This document shows, one piece after another, positions 54,179 to 62,834 of a stretch of 64,000 nt of DNA. The stretch lies in assembly GCF_002272075.1 (NCBI RefSeq), contig NZ_NPBJ01000023.1, forward strand, positions 62,001 through 126,000. The letters run 5' to 3'. The first letter of the stretch is position 1; every line of letters begins with the position of its first letter. The notes below the pieces were generated by a model. That model did not search any database, had not been told where the DNA came from, and saw only the letters and a list, made by a program, of their open reading frames with translations. Both the position numbers and the translations under genes were made by a program. The stretch comes from Terribacillus saccharophilus. GTDB taxonomy: Bacteria > Bacillota > Bacilli > Bacillales > Amphibacillaceae.

Positions 54179-55039
54179 ATGGGCCAGTACGATAATCTGA
54201 AAGCTGGTGAGAAAGGAGCTTTGCTTAGCATCGCAGCTTATTTGCTGTTATCCTTTATCAAATTGCTTGTCGCCTACATTGGAGATTCAGATGCCTTGCT
54301 TGCCGACGGGCTGAACAATACAACGGATGTCGTAGCCTCTGTTGCCGTGCTGGTCGGACTGCGCATCTCCCGCAAACCTCCTGACCCCGACCATAGATAT
54401 GGGCATTTCCGAGCGGAGACCATTGCATCACTTGTTGCTGCTTTTATTATGATCTCGGTTGGACTTCATGTCTTATTCGATACACTTGAGCGTTTAATGG
54501 AGCCAGATTATGTCCAGCCTGATATGCTGACAGGTTGGACTGCCTTAGGATCAGCTTTCGTTATGATGCTGGTATACCGTTACAACTATGCCCTGGCCAA
54601 ACGAATTCAAAGCCCTGCCCTTATGGCTGCTGCACAAGATAATCGTTCTGACGGAATGGTCAGTATAGGTGCTTTCGTCGGAATCTTCGGGGCTCAGTTC
54701 GGCTATTATTGGCTTGATCCGCTGGCAGGATTCGTCGTTGGAATATTGATCTGTAAGACAGCATGGGATATTTTCTATGATGCAACGTATGCGCTTACCG
54801 ATGGTTATGATGTGGACAGGTTATTGAAGATCCGTCACAGTATTCTCGAGGATAAAGATGTTCTGGAGGTAGTCGAAATCAAAGCAAGACTGCACGGCAA
54901 TCAATCACTCGTTGATGTCATCATCCGGGTGGATGCATCCCTCAATGTGAAAGAAAGCCATGCCATCACGGAAAGATTGGAAAAGCTCCTCACCAAGAAG
55001 CATGACATCTTTCATACTTTTATCCATATTGAGCCATAG
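54179..55039 (+). CDS. cation diffusion facilitator, probable manganese exporter
   Basis: The product is 286 residues with six membrane segments and a C-terminal cytoplasmic dimerisation domain (about 205-286). The metal site is recognisable as ADGLNNTTD in segment 2 and DNRSDG in segment 5; Asp instead of His in segment 5 is typical of Mn2+ (MneP/MntE) rather than Zn2+ members. The ATG at 54179 follows GGAGGAAA by about 11 bases. Substrate is inferred from these residues only. Confidence 0.85.
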   Translation: MGQYDNLKAGEKGALLSIAAYLLLSFIKLLVAYIGDSDALLADGLNNTTDVVASVAVLVGLRISRKPPDPDHRYGHFRAETIASLVAAFIMISVGLHVLFDTLERLMEPDYVQPDMLTGWTALGSAFVMMLVYRYNYALAKRIQSPALMAAAQDNRSDGMVSIGAFVGIFGAQFGYYWLDPLAGFVVGILICKTAWDIFYDATYALTDGYDVDRLLKIRHSILEDKDVLEVVEIKARLHGNQSLVDVIIRVDASLNVKESHAITERLEKLLTKKHDIFHTFIHIEP

Positions 55040-55078
55040 AAAAAAGCCTATACCAAGCGTGGTATAGGCTTCTCTTTA
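55040..55078. terminator. bidirectional terminator between CDF gene and map
   Basis: The 11-bp stem AGCCTATACCA/TGGTATAGGCT with loop AGCG is flanked by AAAAA and TCTCTTT. Confidence 0.88.
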
Positions 55079-55831
55079 TTCTTCGTCTTGATTTGTCAGG
55101 ATGACTGGTCCATCTTTTGTGATAACGATTGTATGTTCATATTGAGCAGACAAAGAACCGTCCACCGTTCGAGCAGTCCAATTATTATCATCCATCTGGC
55201 TGCCCCATTCGCCGATATTAAGCATCGGTTCGATTGTTATGACCATACCTTCTTTCAAACGAGGTCCTTTATTCGGCAAACCGAAATGAGGAATATGCGG
55301 TTCTTCATGGATAGTTGGGCCAATTCCGTGTCCTGTGAAATCACGTACAACAGAATAGCCTTCTGCTTCTGCAAATTGTTGAATTGCATGGCCGATATCA
55401 CCAATTCTGGCGCCAGGTTGTGCTTTTTCAATTCCTTTGTACAAAGATTCCTTCGTTACTTCCAGCAAACGCTGTGCTGCTCCACTGATTTCGCCGACAC
55501 CATAAGTCCAAGCAGAATCAGCTAGACCTCCATTTAAGTTAACAACCATATCGATTGTTACAATATCTCCATTTTTCAAAGGCTCATTTCTTGGGAATCC
55601 GTGGCAGATTTCATCATTGAGAGAAGCACAAGTTGCAAATGCATAGCCATTGTAGCCCTTCTGCTCAGCTGTTGCGCCATGCTTGGCCAAGTAATCTTCC
55701 ACGAATGAATCGATTTCCATTGTTGTGATTCCTGGCTTGATCATGTTACGGATTTCTTTATGAATATCGGCAAGCAACTGACCTGCTGCCCGCATCATTT
55801 CTATCTCACGCTCACTTTTGCGATTAATCAT
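55076..55831 (-). CDS. map: methionine aminopeptidase, type I
   Basis: The product is 251 residues and removes N-terminal methionine in the cytosol. Metal ligands are in NDEICHGFPRN, VTIDMVVNLNG (Asp), SAWTYGVG (the usual second Asp position is shifted here), DFTGHGIGPTIHE (His), EPMLNIG (Glu) and SAQYEHTIVIT (Glu). Note ADSAWTYGVG supplies the second Asp one residue earlier. The gene resembles the second Bacillus map (YflG-like, 249 residues). The ATG follows AAAGGAAG. Confidence 0.93.
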   Translation of the reverse strand: MINRKSEREIEMMRAAGQLLADIHKEIRNMIKPGITTMEIDSFVEDYLAKHGATAEQKGYNGYAFATCASLNDEICHGFPRNEPLKNGDIVTIDMVVNLNGGLADSAWTYGVGEISGAAQRLLEVTKESLYKGIEKAQPGARIGDIGHAIQQFAEAEGYSVVRDFTGHGIGPTIHEEPHIPHFGLPNKGPRLKEGMVITIEPMLNIGEWGSQMDDNNWTARTVDGSLSAQYEHTIVITKDGPVILTNQDEE

Positions 55832-55928
55832 TTGTTTCTCTTCCTTTCTGACGGCAAAGCTTACTTTTCCACTATAGAGTGTATCATATTATGCCAAATC
55901 GTTTAAATCGTTACGCTGTTTACTTTAT

Positions 55929-56351
55929 TCAATCCAACGGTTCATTGTCCTTTATATTAGAATGGTTGGCAATCAGCAAAGCAAATACAAGCAAGACTAT
56001 CGCCAACGCATACAGAAGGATAGTGAGAGGATTTTCGTGGTCAATGATAATGAGCCGAATGATTGCTGTAATTCCTATGTAGATAAAATAGCGAAGGGGA
56101 AAATGATAGTCATGCGTAAAGTACTTGATGATTAAACTGATGAACTCGAAATAGAGAAAATAGACGATGATACCTTCCGCCAAATAAAAATAGCCTACCT
56201 CTTCATTACGGATAAGCAGTACATCAAAAATGAATACTGTTTTCTTTAACAGAAAGACCACAAGGATCATCGCAAGGATGGTCAAAGTGATATTTAATAT
56301 CGTTTGCAGAAATCCAGCGATAAACGCCGTTTTCTTTTGCAGTTCCCGCAT
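55929..56351 (-). CDS. psiE: PsiE family membrane protein
   Basis: The product is 140 residues with four hydrophobic segments. The stretch FISLIIKYFTHDYHFPLRYFIYIGITAIIRLIIIDHEN, shown as FTHDYHFPLRYFIYIGITA, is characteristic of PsiE (phosphate-starvation-inducible). Its molecular role is unknown. The ATG at 56351 follows AGGAGGGAG; the longer frame upstream is not coding-like. It diverges from the ABC exporter operon. Confidence 0.85.
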   Translation of the reverse strand: MRELQKKTAFIAGFLQTILNITLTILAMILVVFLLKKTVFIFDVLLIRNEEVGYFYLAEGIIVYFLYFEFISLIIKYFTHDYHFPLRYFIYIGITAIIRLIIIDHENPLTILLYALAIVLLVFALLIANHSNIKDNEPLD

Positions 56352-56496
56352 TTTTCTCCCTCCTATGCTTGTCTTAAATATACTGGTGTTAGCAAAATTA
56401 TATGCGTCGAAGGTATAGGCTTTTTTTATACAAGATACCCTTGAATAATTGGAAAGGAAAGGCCAGAATGGAAGTAACATACAAGGAGGTCATGCA

Positions 56497-57219
56497 GTGA
56501 TTCAAATCGTTCATGTACATAAGCAATATGGAAATAAGAAGGCTGTGAGCGACGTGAGTCTGACAGTCCCTACCGGAAAGATATTCGGTTTTCTGGGACC
56601 AAATGGTGCAGGTAAGTCCACCACGATTAAAATGGTGACTGGTATCCTGCCAGTTGATTCAGGAACAATCACCGTTAATGGGAAGGACATCACGTCGGAT
56701 ACAATCGCTGCAAAACAGGAATTCGGCTACGTTCCGGATAGTCCAGATCTATTTCTACGGCTAAAAGGCTTGGATTATCTTCATTTCCTAAGTGATATTT
56801 ATGGGATTGCCGCCGATGTGAGAGAAGCAAGAATTGAGGAATACAGCAAGATGTTCAGTATCTACGAAGCATTAGGAGATCAGATTAAAACATATTCGCA
56901 TGGAATGCGGCAGAAGCTGTTTATAACCGGAATGCTCGTACAGCAGCCATCTGTCTGGATTCTGGATGAGCCAATGACTGGATTAGATCCGAAATCTTCT
57001 TATCAACTGAAGGAACTAATGCGAAATCATGCTGCGAACGGCCATACGGTCTTTTTCTCCTCTCATGTGTTAGAGGTTGTGGAACAGCTTTGTGATGAAG
57101 TGGCCATTATTCGGAAGGGTGAGCTTCTTTTCCAAGGTACTTTAACGGAAATGAGGGAGAAATTCCAATCAGATGATAGCTTGGAGCATATTTTCCTGGA
57201 GCTGACTCAGGATGCATAA
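56497..57219 (+). CDS. ABC transporter ATP-binding protein
   Basis: The product is 240 residues. Walker A is GPNGAGKST near 39-47, the signature TYSHGMRQKLFI near 135, Walker B VWILDEPMTGLDP near 155 and switch SSHVLE. It is of the ABC-2 exporter type. I start at GTG 56497, six bases after AAGGAGGT; the frame further upstream carries unrelated residues. It overlaps the permease gene by 8 bp. Substrate unknown; drug or peptide export is possible. Confidence 0.9.
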   Translation: MIQIVHVHKQYGNKKAVSDVSLTVPTGKIFGFLGPNGAGKSTTIKMVTGILPVDSGTITVNGKDITSDTIAAKQEFGYVPDSPDLFLRLKGLDYLHFLSDIYGIAADVREARIEEYSKMFSIYEALGDQIKTYSHGMRQKLFITGMLVQQPSVWILDEPMTGLDPKSSYQLKELMRNHAANGHTVFFSSHVLEVVEQLCDEVAIIRKGELLFQGTLTEMREKFQSDDSLEHIFLELTQDA

Positions 57220-58846
57220 GCCGATCTGCTCGCTCATCCGTATTCAGCTGAAAATGCAGTATGCCAACGTATTCCAGAAACCTAGTGTAGTTATCGGTTT
57301 GGTATTCGGGATAATCGGACTCCTTTTTCTAGGCATGATGTTCGGCGGGTATATGCTGCAAATCATTGATGTTATGTACGGCTTGCTGGAACCGTCCGGT
57401 AATACCAATGTGATATTAGGGTCGTTATTCTTGATGAATTTCTTCCTCATTTTCATCCTATCGTTGATGCTGATCATGAATACGTTCTATTTCACGGAGG
57501 ATATTACGTCATTCCTTCATCTGCCTGTCCATTCTTACCAGCTGCTTATCGCCAAATCGCTGAATCCGCTGATTTATGTTTATTTGCTTACAGCGGCCAT
57601 GTATTTACCTGTCAGTATTTACTATGGCATATTAAGTGGTGCTGATTTGATGTATTACGTCTATGTTCTTCTCCTCTTCTTCCTGATTCCGACCATACCT
57701 TATGCATTGGCAGCTGCTGTGGTCATGTTCGCTATGCAGTTCGTCAATAAAGGAAAGAACAAAGATAGAAGTAAGGTTATCGGCGGTATTATTGGATTTG
57801 TTTTAATCATCTTATTAAATGTCGTCTTACGGTTACAGCAAGATCCAGAGCAAATTGCTCAGGTAATTGCAGACAGTGCTGAAAAAGGCGGACTGCTGCA
57901 GATGGCCACACTGTATTACCCGCCTGCATCGCTGATGTCACATATACTTACAAGCGCAGGATCTTGGCAAAGCCTGCTTTACTTTGTCATCGTATTGCTG
58001 CTTGCACTTTTTGCGGGGCTGATATTCTTTGCAGCTGCACAGAAATTTTATTTAAAAGGGGCATTAGGCCTTAATACTGGTTCAGGCAAAGTATACAGTG
58101 GTAAAGGTCTGCACCGTAAACCACGGTCGATTATCAGTACATACCGCACAAAAGAATTACAGACTATCTTCCGGACACCGACATTCTTCCTGCAATGTGT
58201 CGCTGGCGCTTTTGTCATGCCTGCACTATTGATCGTTATCTTTTTCATGGGGGATTTCGCTTCTGCTACAACCATGATTGAAGGAATAAGCGGCAGCATG
58301 TTATTTGTGGTCATCCTTTTCGCGAATGTCTTCTCGGTCGGACTAAACCCGATCAGCATCGTCAGCTTCTCAAAAGATGGGCAGAGCTGGGAAGCGCATC
58401 TGTTTCTGCCATTAACCATGCGGCAGATTGTCCTTTCCAAGCTGCAAGCTGCGTTCCTGATCAATTTGCTCCCGCTTACCGTTTTATTTGTGATAGCTGT
58501 GCCTGTGATACAGATGAATCTATGGGAAGCCTTGCTATGGGTGATCATTGCATTGTTTGTTAATGCGGCGGTCACAGTCATCGGAATGGTCAGCGATTTA
58601 CTTTATCCGAAGCTTGGCTGGACAGAAGAGACAGAGCTATTTCAGAACAGGCTCGCAAATCTAATCTCCATTGTAATTTCAGCAGGGGCATTCGCTTTCC
58701 TGTTAGCTTTGCTGCTCATCCTGAAAATGTCGATGGTCGTTTCGTTTATTGTCACCTTGCTTTACATCAGTGCGATGATTGTTCTCTTACTCTATATTGT
58801 CAGCAGGCTGCTGAAGACTGCCGACCGAACAAGTCTCTCCAGATAA
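57212..58846 (+). CDS. ABC-2 type transporter permease
   Basis: The product is 544 residues with about twelve hydrophobic segments and a soluble basic stretch in the middle (GKGLHRKPRSIISTYRTKE). This large permease fits the YthQ/EcsB-like exporters paired with a single ATPase. The ATG lies within the end of the ATPase gene (ATGCATAA), so translation is coupled. Substrate unknown. The two-gene operon ends at a strong terminator. Confidence 0.82.
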   Translation: MHKPICSLIRIQLKMQYANVFQKPSVVIGLVFGIIGLLFLGMMFGGYMLQIIDVMYGLLEPSGNTNVILGSLFLMNFFLIFILSLMLIMNTFYFTEDITSFLHLPVHSYQLLIAKSLNPLIYVYLLTAAMYLPVSIYYGILSGADLMYYVYVLLLFFLIPTIPYALAAAVVMFAMQFVNKGKNKDRSKVIGGIIGFVLIILLNVVLRLQQDPEQIAQVIADSAEKGGLLQMATLYYPPASLMSHILTSAGSWQSLLYFVIVLLLALFAGLIFFAAAQKFYLKGALGLNTGSGKVYSGKGLHRKPRSIISTYRTKELQTIFRTPTFFLQCVAGAFVMPALLIVIFFMGDFASATTMIEGISGSMLFVVILFANVFSVGLNPISIVSFSKDGQSWEAHLFLPLTMRQIVLSKLQAAFLINLLPLTVLFVIAVPVIQMNLWEALLWVIIALFVNAAVTVIGMVSDLLYPKLGWTEETELFQNRLANLISIVISAGAFAFLLALLLILKMSMVVSFIVTLLYISAMIVLLLYIVSRLLKTADRTSLSR

Positions 58847-58884
58847 AAAGAAGCTTTGCACGATTTGTGCAAAGCTTCTTCATT
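58845..58884. terminator. terminator between ABC operon and yjcZ-type gene
   Basis: A 13-bp perfect stem AGAAGCTTTGCAC/GTGCAAAGCTTCT with a 5-nt loop, T-rich on both strands. Confidence 0.9.
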
Positions 58885-58890
58885 TATAAA

Positions 58891-59007
58891 TTAATAGCCG
58901 TAACCGTAATCGTTGCCACCTACATAAGATGAACCGACAATGATTAAAAGGATGAATAATACAACCAAAAATGCGAAGCCGAAGCCTCCCTCATTCCCTT
59001 TAGACAT
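58891..59007 (-). CDS. YjcZ-type small sporulation membrane protein
   Basis: A 38-residue frame starts MSKGNEGGFGFAFLVV and continues with a hydrophobic segment LFILLIIVGSSYVGG and a Gly/Tyr-rich end NDYGYGY. This glycine-rich start, membrane segment and SYVGG are the YjcZ family pattern, tiny proteins found in sporulating Bacillaceae. The ATG follows AGGGGGAAG by four to five bases. It precedes no partner gene on this strand within 40 bp and shares the ABC operon terminator. Confidence 0.82.
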   Translation of the reverse strand: MSKGNEGGFGFAFLVVLFILLIIVGSSYVGGNDYGYGY

Positions 59008-59085
59008 TTTACTTCCCCCTTTTCTTACAGGATAATGCATTGTATGTGCAGAACCCAAAAAGGAAAGGGCGCATACCTAAACTAC

Positions 59086-59841
59086 TTAAACAAAATCCTT
59101 CACTGCATAACGTTTCCCGTTTTCGATTTCACTTCCAGTTAGGACATCGGCTAGTACACCCGCGACAAACATCGGATCCCTAAGCGACTTGTTCTTTACA
59201 TAATCCTTGAACTTCTGTACGTCTTGGAATTGTTCCGGTTCGCTTGAACGTATATCTGCCTGCATATCCGTGTCCATGATGCCGGGATTATAAGCGATAG
59301 CGATATTATTGGTACCAGCTTCTGCCTCTTCAAGAGCTACTGTTTCCGTGTAGCGGTTCAGACCAGCTTTCGATGTACTATAAGCACTCCAGCCATGCAC
59401 AGAGCGTTCCGCTGCACCGGAAGTAACATTTACGATAACAAGCGGGATGTTATGCGTTTTAGCATATTTCAAAAAAATGGAGCACGCCAGCATCGGCGCA
59501 GTTAAATTGATGGCCATATGCGCTTCCCATTCGGCTAGACTGTATGCATCAGCAGTAGCAATCGGGCCAACCACACCTGCATTGTTAATCAAGTAGACAG
59601 TATCATCGGCTTTTGTGAAAATGTCTGCTGCCAATTCCTCAAAAGCCTTCGCACAAGCAGCTGTATCCTGTAAGTCACCATAACGGTATGTATAACTGGC
59701 ATTATCCTTTCCTTCATAAGAAGGCAGATTGTCACTATTCTTCCTTGCAACTCCAATTACTTGAATTCCTTTTTCCATCATTTGCTTGGCGATTGCTTCC
59801 CCTAACCCGCGAGAAGCCCCTGTCACTACTGCTGTTTTCAT
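59086..59841 (-). CDS. yueD: short-chain dehydrogenase, benzil reductase (YueD) type
   Basis: The product is 251 residues. NADP-binding motif TGASRGLGEA at 7-16, LINNAGVVGP near 85, catalytic Ser in VTSGAAERS and Tyr-Lys in YSTSKAG. The stretch NPGIMDTDMQADIRSS matches my memory of B. subtilis YueD, an (S)-benzoin-forming benzil reductase. The natural substrate is unknown. The ATG overlaps the stop of the upstream mug gene by 4 bp, so the two are coupled. Confidence 0.85.
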   Translation of the reverse strand: MKTAVVTGASRGLGEAIAKQMMEKGIQVIGVARKNSDNLPSYEGKDNASYTYRYGDLQDTAACAKAFEELAADIFTKADDTVYLINNAGVVGPIATADAYSLAEWEAHMAINLTAPMLACSIFLKYAKTHNIPLVIVNVTSGAAERSVHGWSAYSTSKAGLNRYTETVALEEAEAGTNNIAIAYNPGIMDTDMQADIRSSEPEQFQDVQKFKDYVKNKSLRDPMFVAGVLADVLTGSEIENGKRYAVKDFV

Positions 59842-60365
59842 TTTCTCTCCTCCAATTCCTCTAATATAGCTGGGATTTCTGCATAGATACTGACGATTTC
59901 TTTTATCGGCATTCGTACCAGTCCGCTTGAAGACGGCGCAACAAATTCTATTACATCTTGCGTCACCGAAGACTCCTGAATTCCCCAGCCTGTCTGTTTC
60001 ACCTTACTGTATTGTTGGTAAACACCTTTGCCGACAAAACAAGCCACTTGCGGACGATAACAAGCCAGTTTCTCACGAAGCAGCTGCGCCCCTTCTATGT
60101 ATTCTTCCTTGGTTATATCTGCTGCAGCCTTAGTCGGCCTTGCCACTATATTCGTAAATCCTATTCCCTTACCTAGCAGATCCTGATCTTCAAAAGGTTC
60201 ACATTTCCGTTCAGTAATGCCTGCTTGATACAGGATATTCCAGAAACGGTTATTCCGATTTGCGTAGTGATGACCAGTTTCGCTTGAGCGTACACTCGGA
60301 TTAAACCCGATGAACAAAAGTCGCAGTCCTTTTTCTATATGATCTGGTATTGGTTCAAGTCCCAT
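59838..60365 (-). CDS. mug: mismatch-specific uracil/thymine DNA glycosylase (MUG family)
   Basis: The product is 175 residues and removes U or T from G-U/G-T mismatches. Motif 1 is LLFIGFNPSVRSSETGHHYA, with Asn in FNPS, and motif 2 is VAPSSSGLVR, compare NPSGL in E. coli Mug. The FWNILYQAG segment is typical of the family. The ATG at 60365 follows GGAGGTG. Upstream frame to 60488 is not conserved. It begins a two-gene unit with the reductase. Confidence 0.88.
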   Translation of the reverse strand: MGLEPIPDHIEKGLRLLFIGFNPSVRSSETGHHYANRNNRFWNILYQAGITERKCEPFEDQDLLGKGIGFTNIVARPTKAAADITKEEYIEGAQLLREKLACYRPQVACFVGKGVYQQYSKVKQTGWGIQESSVTQDVIEFVAPSSSGLVRMPIKEIVSIYAEIPAILEELEERK

Positions 60366-60413
60366 TTCAGCACCTCCGCTCTTCTTACATTGTAGCTTGA
60401 GGGTCCTAAAGAC

Positions 60414-60444
60414 GCAAAAAAAGCACAGTTTCAGCTGTGCTTTT
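60414..60444 (-). terminator. terminator after C39 peptidase gene
   Basis: The 10-bp stem AAAAGCACAG/CTGTGCTTTT with a 6-nt loop is followed on the minus strand by a T tract. Confidence 0.9.
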
Positions 60445-60445
60445 C

Positions 60446-61198
60446 TCAGTTTTCGATATAAATTGCTTGGCTGCCAAGCTGCTCCCAAGCCTTTTCGAAA
60501 TTTTCCCGGTCCACTTCCTGATCTTTCTGGCCATATGGATTATTGACGAATACAGTATCTTCTGTATAACCTGTGACTGCAACGCTATGAACACTGTAGG
60601 TTACGTCTACCTCTCCATTTGGTGTGTCCCATGTTTCCATGTCATTAACCGGAGCCAGATTTGCAGTTGTAATGATCCAGACTGGATTGCCATTGTCCAA
60701 TGGTTTGTAAATAGCATCTTCGACCGATTTCCCAGTCATATCGACTGCTTTATCACCGGCTACTTCTTTTGCTACATCCATGACTGGCCCATGATAAACG
60801 CCAAGTCCTGGTCCATTCGGCATGTCTCCGACAAACCCCTCATTTGGATCGCCATGAAGACCGTTGTCATAATTCAGCGGAACGTTTGCAATTTGATCGG
60901 CCAAGTCATTCTTTGTCACATCGTATCCTGCATACAGCAGGACCATCGCCAAACTCGTTACCTCACAGCCATTATATAATCGTGGTGCATCCATTTGATT
61001 GAGCAGCGGTACATCCAACGGACCTTCCTCTACAGCTGATATCTGTGGTGTATCTTCTTTTTTTGTAACCTCTGTTTTTCTCGTAGCAGTCCCTGATTCC
61101 GCCCGTAAATCATCCGAACGGTTCTGGTAAGTAAGAACTGCCAAGACAAGAGTAATTGCTGCCATGCTCACTAAGATTGCTACATATATATTCTTCAT
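60446..61198 (-). CDS. C39-like cysteine peptidase, membrane-anchored
   Basis: The product is 250 residues. An N-terminal transmembrane or signal segment (about 3-23) and a charged linker precede a papain-like fold of the peptidase_C39_2 type: DVPLLNQMDAPRLYNGCEVTSLAMV with the catalytic Cys, YSVHSVAVTGY with the His and FVNNPYG with the Asn/Asp. It is probably exported. Substrate unknown, related to YvpB. Start ATG follows GGAGAG. Confidence 0.82.
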   Translation of the reverse strand: MKNIYVAILVSMAAITLVLAVLTYQNRSDDLRAESGTATRKTEVTKKEDTPQISAVEEGPLDVPLLNQMDAPRLYNGCEVTSLAMVLLYAGYDVTKNDLADQIANVPLNYDNGLHGDPNEGFVGDMPNGPGLGVYHGPVMDVAKEVAGDKAVDMTGKSVEDAIYKPLDNGNPVWIITTANLAPVNDMETWDTPNGEVDVTYSVHSVAVTGYTEDTVFVNNPYGQKDQEVDRENFEKAWEQLGSQAIYIEN

Positions 61199-61334
61199 AC
61201 ATTTCTCTCCAATTTGATGGCTAGTTAGAAATCATGACACTAATTATAAAGTAGCCAAGCTAACGATTACAATACACATGATTATTTTAATAAGATTTAG
61301 GACAAATGCCATACTAATCAGGAGGTGATTGGAA

Positions 61335-61469
61335 ATGAGCAGAAAAAAAAGCCAGAATGAAAAAGCGGCTACTAGTGTAAATAGACAAGGATTGACTGAA
61401 GACGCAGCAAATCAGGAACCGAAAAGCCAGCTAGAGCAGCGTGCTAAAAAGAAGAACACGAAGATATAA
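61335..61469 (+). CDS. small basic protein, 44 residues
   Basis: I do not recognise the family with certainty. The product begins MSRKKSQNEKAATSVNRQG and ends RAKKKNTKI; it is highly hydrophilic and basic. A strong AGGAGGTG site lies seven bases upstream and a strong terminator follows, so it is likely expressed. The composition resembles small spore-core proteins, but that is inference. Confidence 0.62.
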   Translation: MSRKKSQNEKAATSVNRQGLTEDAANQEPKSQLEQRAKKKNTKI

Positions 61470-61470
61470 G

Positions 61471-61501
61471 AAAAACAGCCTCACTAGAGGCTGTTTTTCA
61501 T
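61471..61501. terminator. bidirectional terminator between small gene and methyltransferase
   Basis: A 12-bp perfect stem AAAAACAGCCTC/GAGGCTGTTTTT with loop ACTA. Confidence 0.92.
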
Positions 61502-62157
61502 TTTTTCCGTGCTACGACGAACCAAAGCTGGGCATCTTGTTCCGCACCTGCTTTAAAATCTATTCGCTGTTTATGAAGTGTCATCTCGACAACTTGATAT
61601 TGATCCTCAAGCATCCCAAACAATTCTTCTTCCTGGAAGAAATGCGCAATCCGCTCATGCACGAGGAATGTATCCTTCTCAATTTCCACTCCTGTACCAT
61701 ACAGCTTCTCATCCCTTGCCGACAGGCAAGAGAAAATCAACAATCCATCCTTGCGCAATAGTGATGTGAAATGGGTAAGTAATTGTTGTCTTTCTTCTTC
61801 TGTATACATATGAAGTATATTCGATAGATAAATGCCGTCGAATCTTTCAGTCGAAGGAAACGGTAGATTCAAATAATCCCCGACAAAATGATTTACATTG
61901 GCTAATCCCACTGCCTTTGCATGACTGCTGGCACGCTCGATCGCCACTTCAGATATGTCACAAGCTGTCACTTCAAATGCATATTCTCCAAAGAAGTTGC
62001 TATTCCTTCCATATCCGCATCCAGGTACGAATAACTGCTTCGCTTGATCCGCCGCAAAATATGGATAAGCCATCACAGCTGATGGTGTTGCTTCCGTTCC
62101 CCAAATGTCCCCTGCTTCAAAACGACTATTCCAATATGTTTGTAACATCATACTCAT
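61498..62157 (-). CDS. class I SAM-dependent methyltransferase
   Basis: The product is 219 residues. SAM-binding motif I is LFVPGCGYGRNS near 43-54, acidic motif II VTACDISEVAIERA near 62, and motif LPFPSTERFDGIYLSNILHMY with FDGIYL as motif post-II. It belongs to the broad methyltransferase_25/TehB-like group; substrate unknown. Starts at 62157 or 62151 are both possible; the binding site GGGGGAA favours either equally. Confidence 0.82.
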   Translation of the reverse strand: MSMMLQTYWNSRFEAGDIWGTEATPSAVMAYPYFAADQAKQLFVPGCGYGRNSNFFGEYAFEVTACDISEVAIERASSHAKAVGLANVNHFVGDYLNLPFPSTERFDGIYLSNILHMYTEEERQQLLTHFTSLLRKDGLLIFSCLSARDEKLYGTGVEIEKDTFLVHERIAHFFQEEELFGMLEDQYQVVEMTLHKQRIDFKAGAEQDAQLWFVVARKK

Positions 62158-62315
62158 AGCGCCATTTCCCCCAGCATAGAGTTATATATACTTTCGGTAA
62201 ATTATTTTACAAAGAATTTACTAAGCATAGTGTAACATTTTTGGACAAGGTTGAAAGGGTTATTTTCAAAAAAGATTGTAAAGAAATAATTACTACAATT
62301 TGTGCATTTCTTCAC

Positions 62316-62834
62316 TTATTCCCACTCTTCCCGAAGCAGTCCCATCCGAATAGAATCATAATACTTCCCATTATAATATCTGCATTTTCTCATACGGGCT
62401 TCCATCGTCATACCAAGTTTTTCTCCTAGCCTCACCATCCGCTTATTCCCTGACCAAGTTGTATAGCCTACCCTCGCAATTGGAAGCGTGTGGAATAGAT
62501 GTGTAATCCATTGCCGGAGTGCCGCTGTTCCGTACCCTCCATTCCAATAAGCAGGAACATAGATTGTGATGCCCATCTCCAGCCACTTGGAAGGCTCATG
62601 TTCCCAGTAATATCCTACCGTCCCAATGATAGTTCCATCTGTTTCAACCACCCATTGACCCGGAGCGTTTTCTCCAAAGCGATAGGTAGCCAAAAACTCT
62701 TCCTTTGGGACGTGAACTAACGGGAAATAAGGTGCATCCCATTTTTTCCACTCTGGCTCTTTTTCTCCATATTTCAGCTCCCAAAGAATCGGTCCGTCTT
62801 CTTCTCTCGCTGGTCTGATTTTAACATTAGTCAT
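62316..62834 (-). CDS. GNAT N-acetyltransferase (RimJ/RimL type)
   Basis: The product is 172 residues of the acetyltransf_3 group. Strand and loop WLEMGITIYVPAYWNGGYGTAALRQWI, shown in part as YWNGGYGTAALRQW, bind acetyl-CoA, followed by RVGYTTWSGNKRMVRLGEKLGM. The substrate is unknown. I prefer the second ATG (62834), seven bases after GGAGG, and the one-base TGATG overlap with the upstream stop couples the genes. It is the last gene of a three-gene cassette. Confidence 0.85.
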   Translation of the reverse strand: MTNVKIRPAREEDGPILWELKYGEKEPEWKKWDAPYFPLVHVPKEEFLATYRFGENAPGQWVVETDGTIIGTVGYYWEHEPSKWLEMGITIYVPAYWNGGYGTAALRQWITHLFHTLPIARVGYTTWSGNKRMVRLGEKLGMTMEARMRKCRYYNGKYYDSIRMGLLREEWE

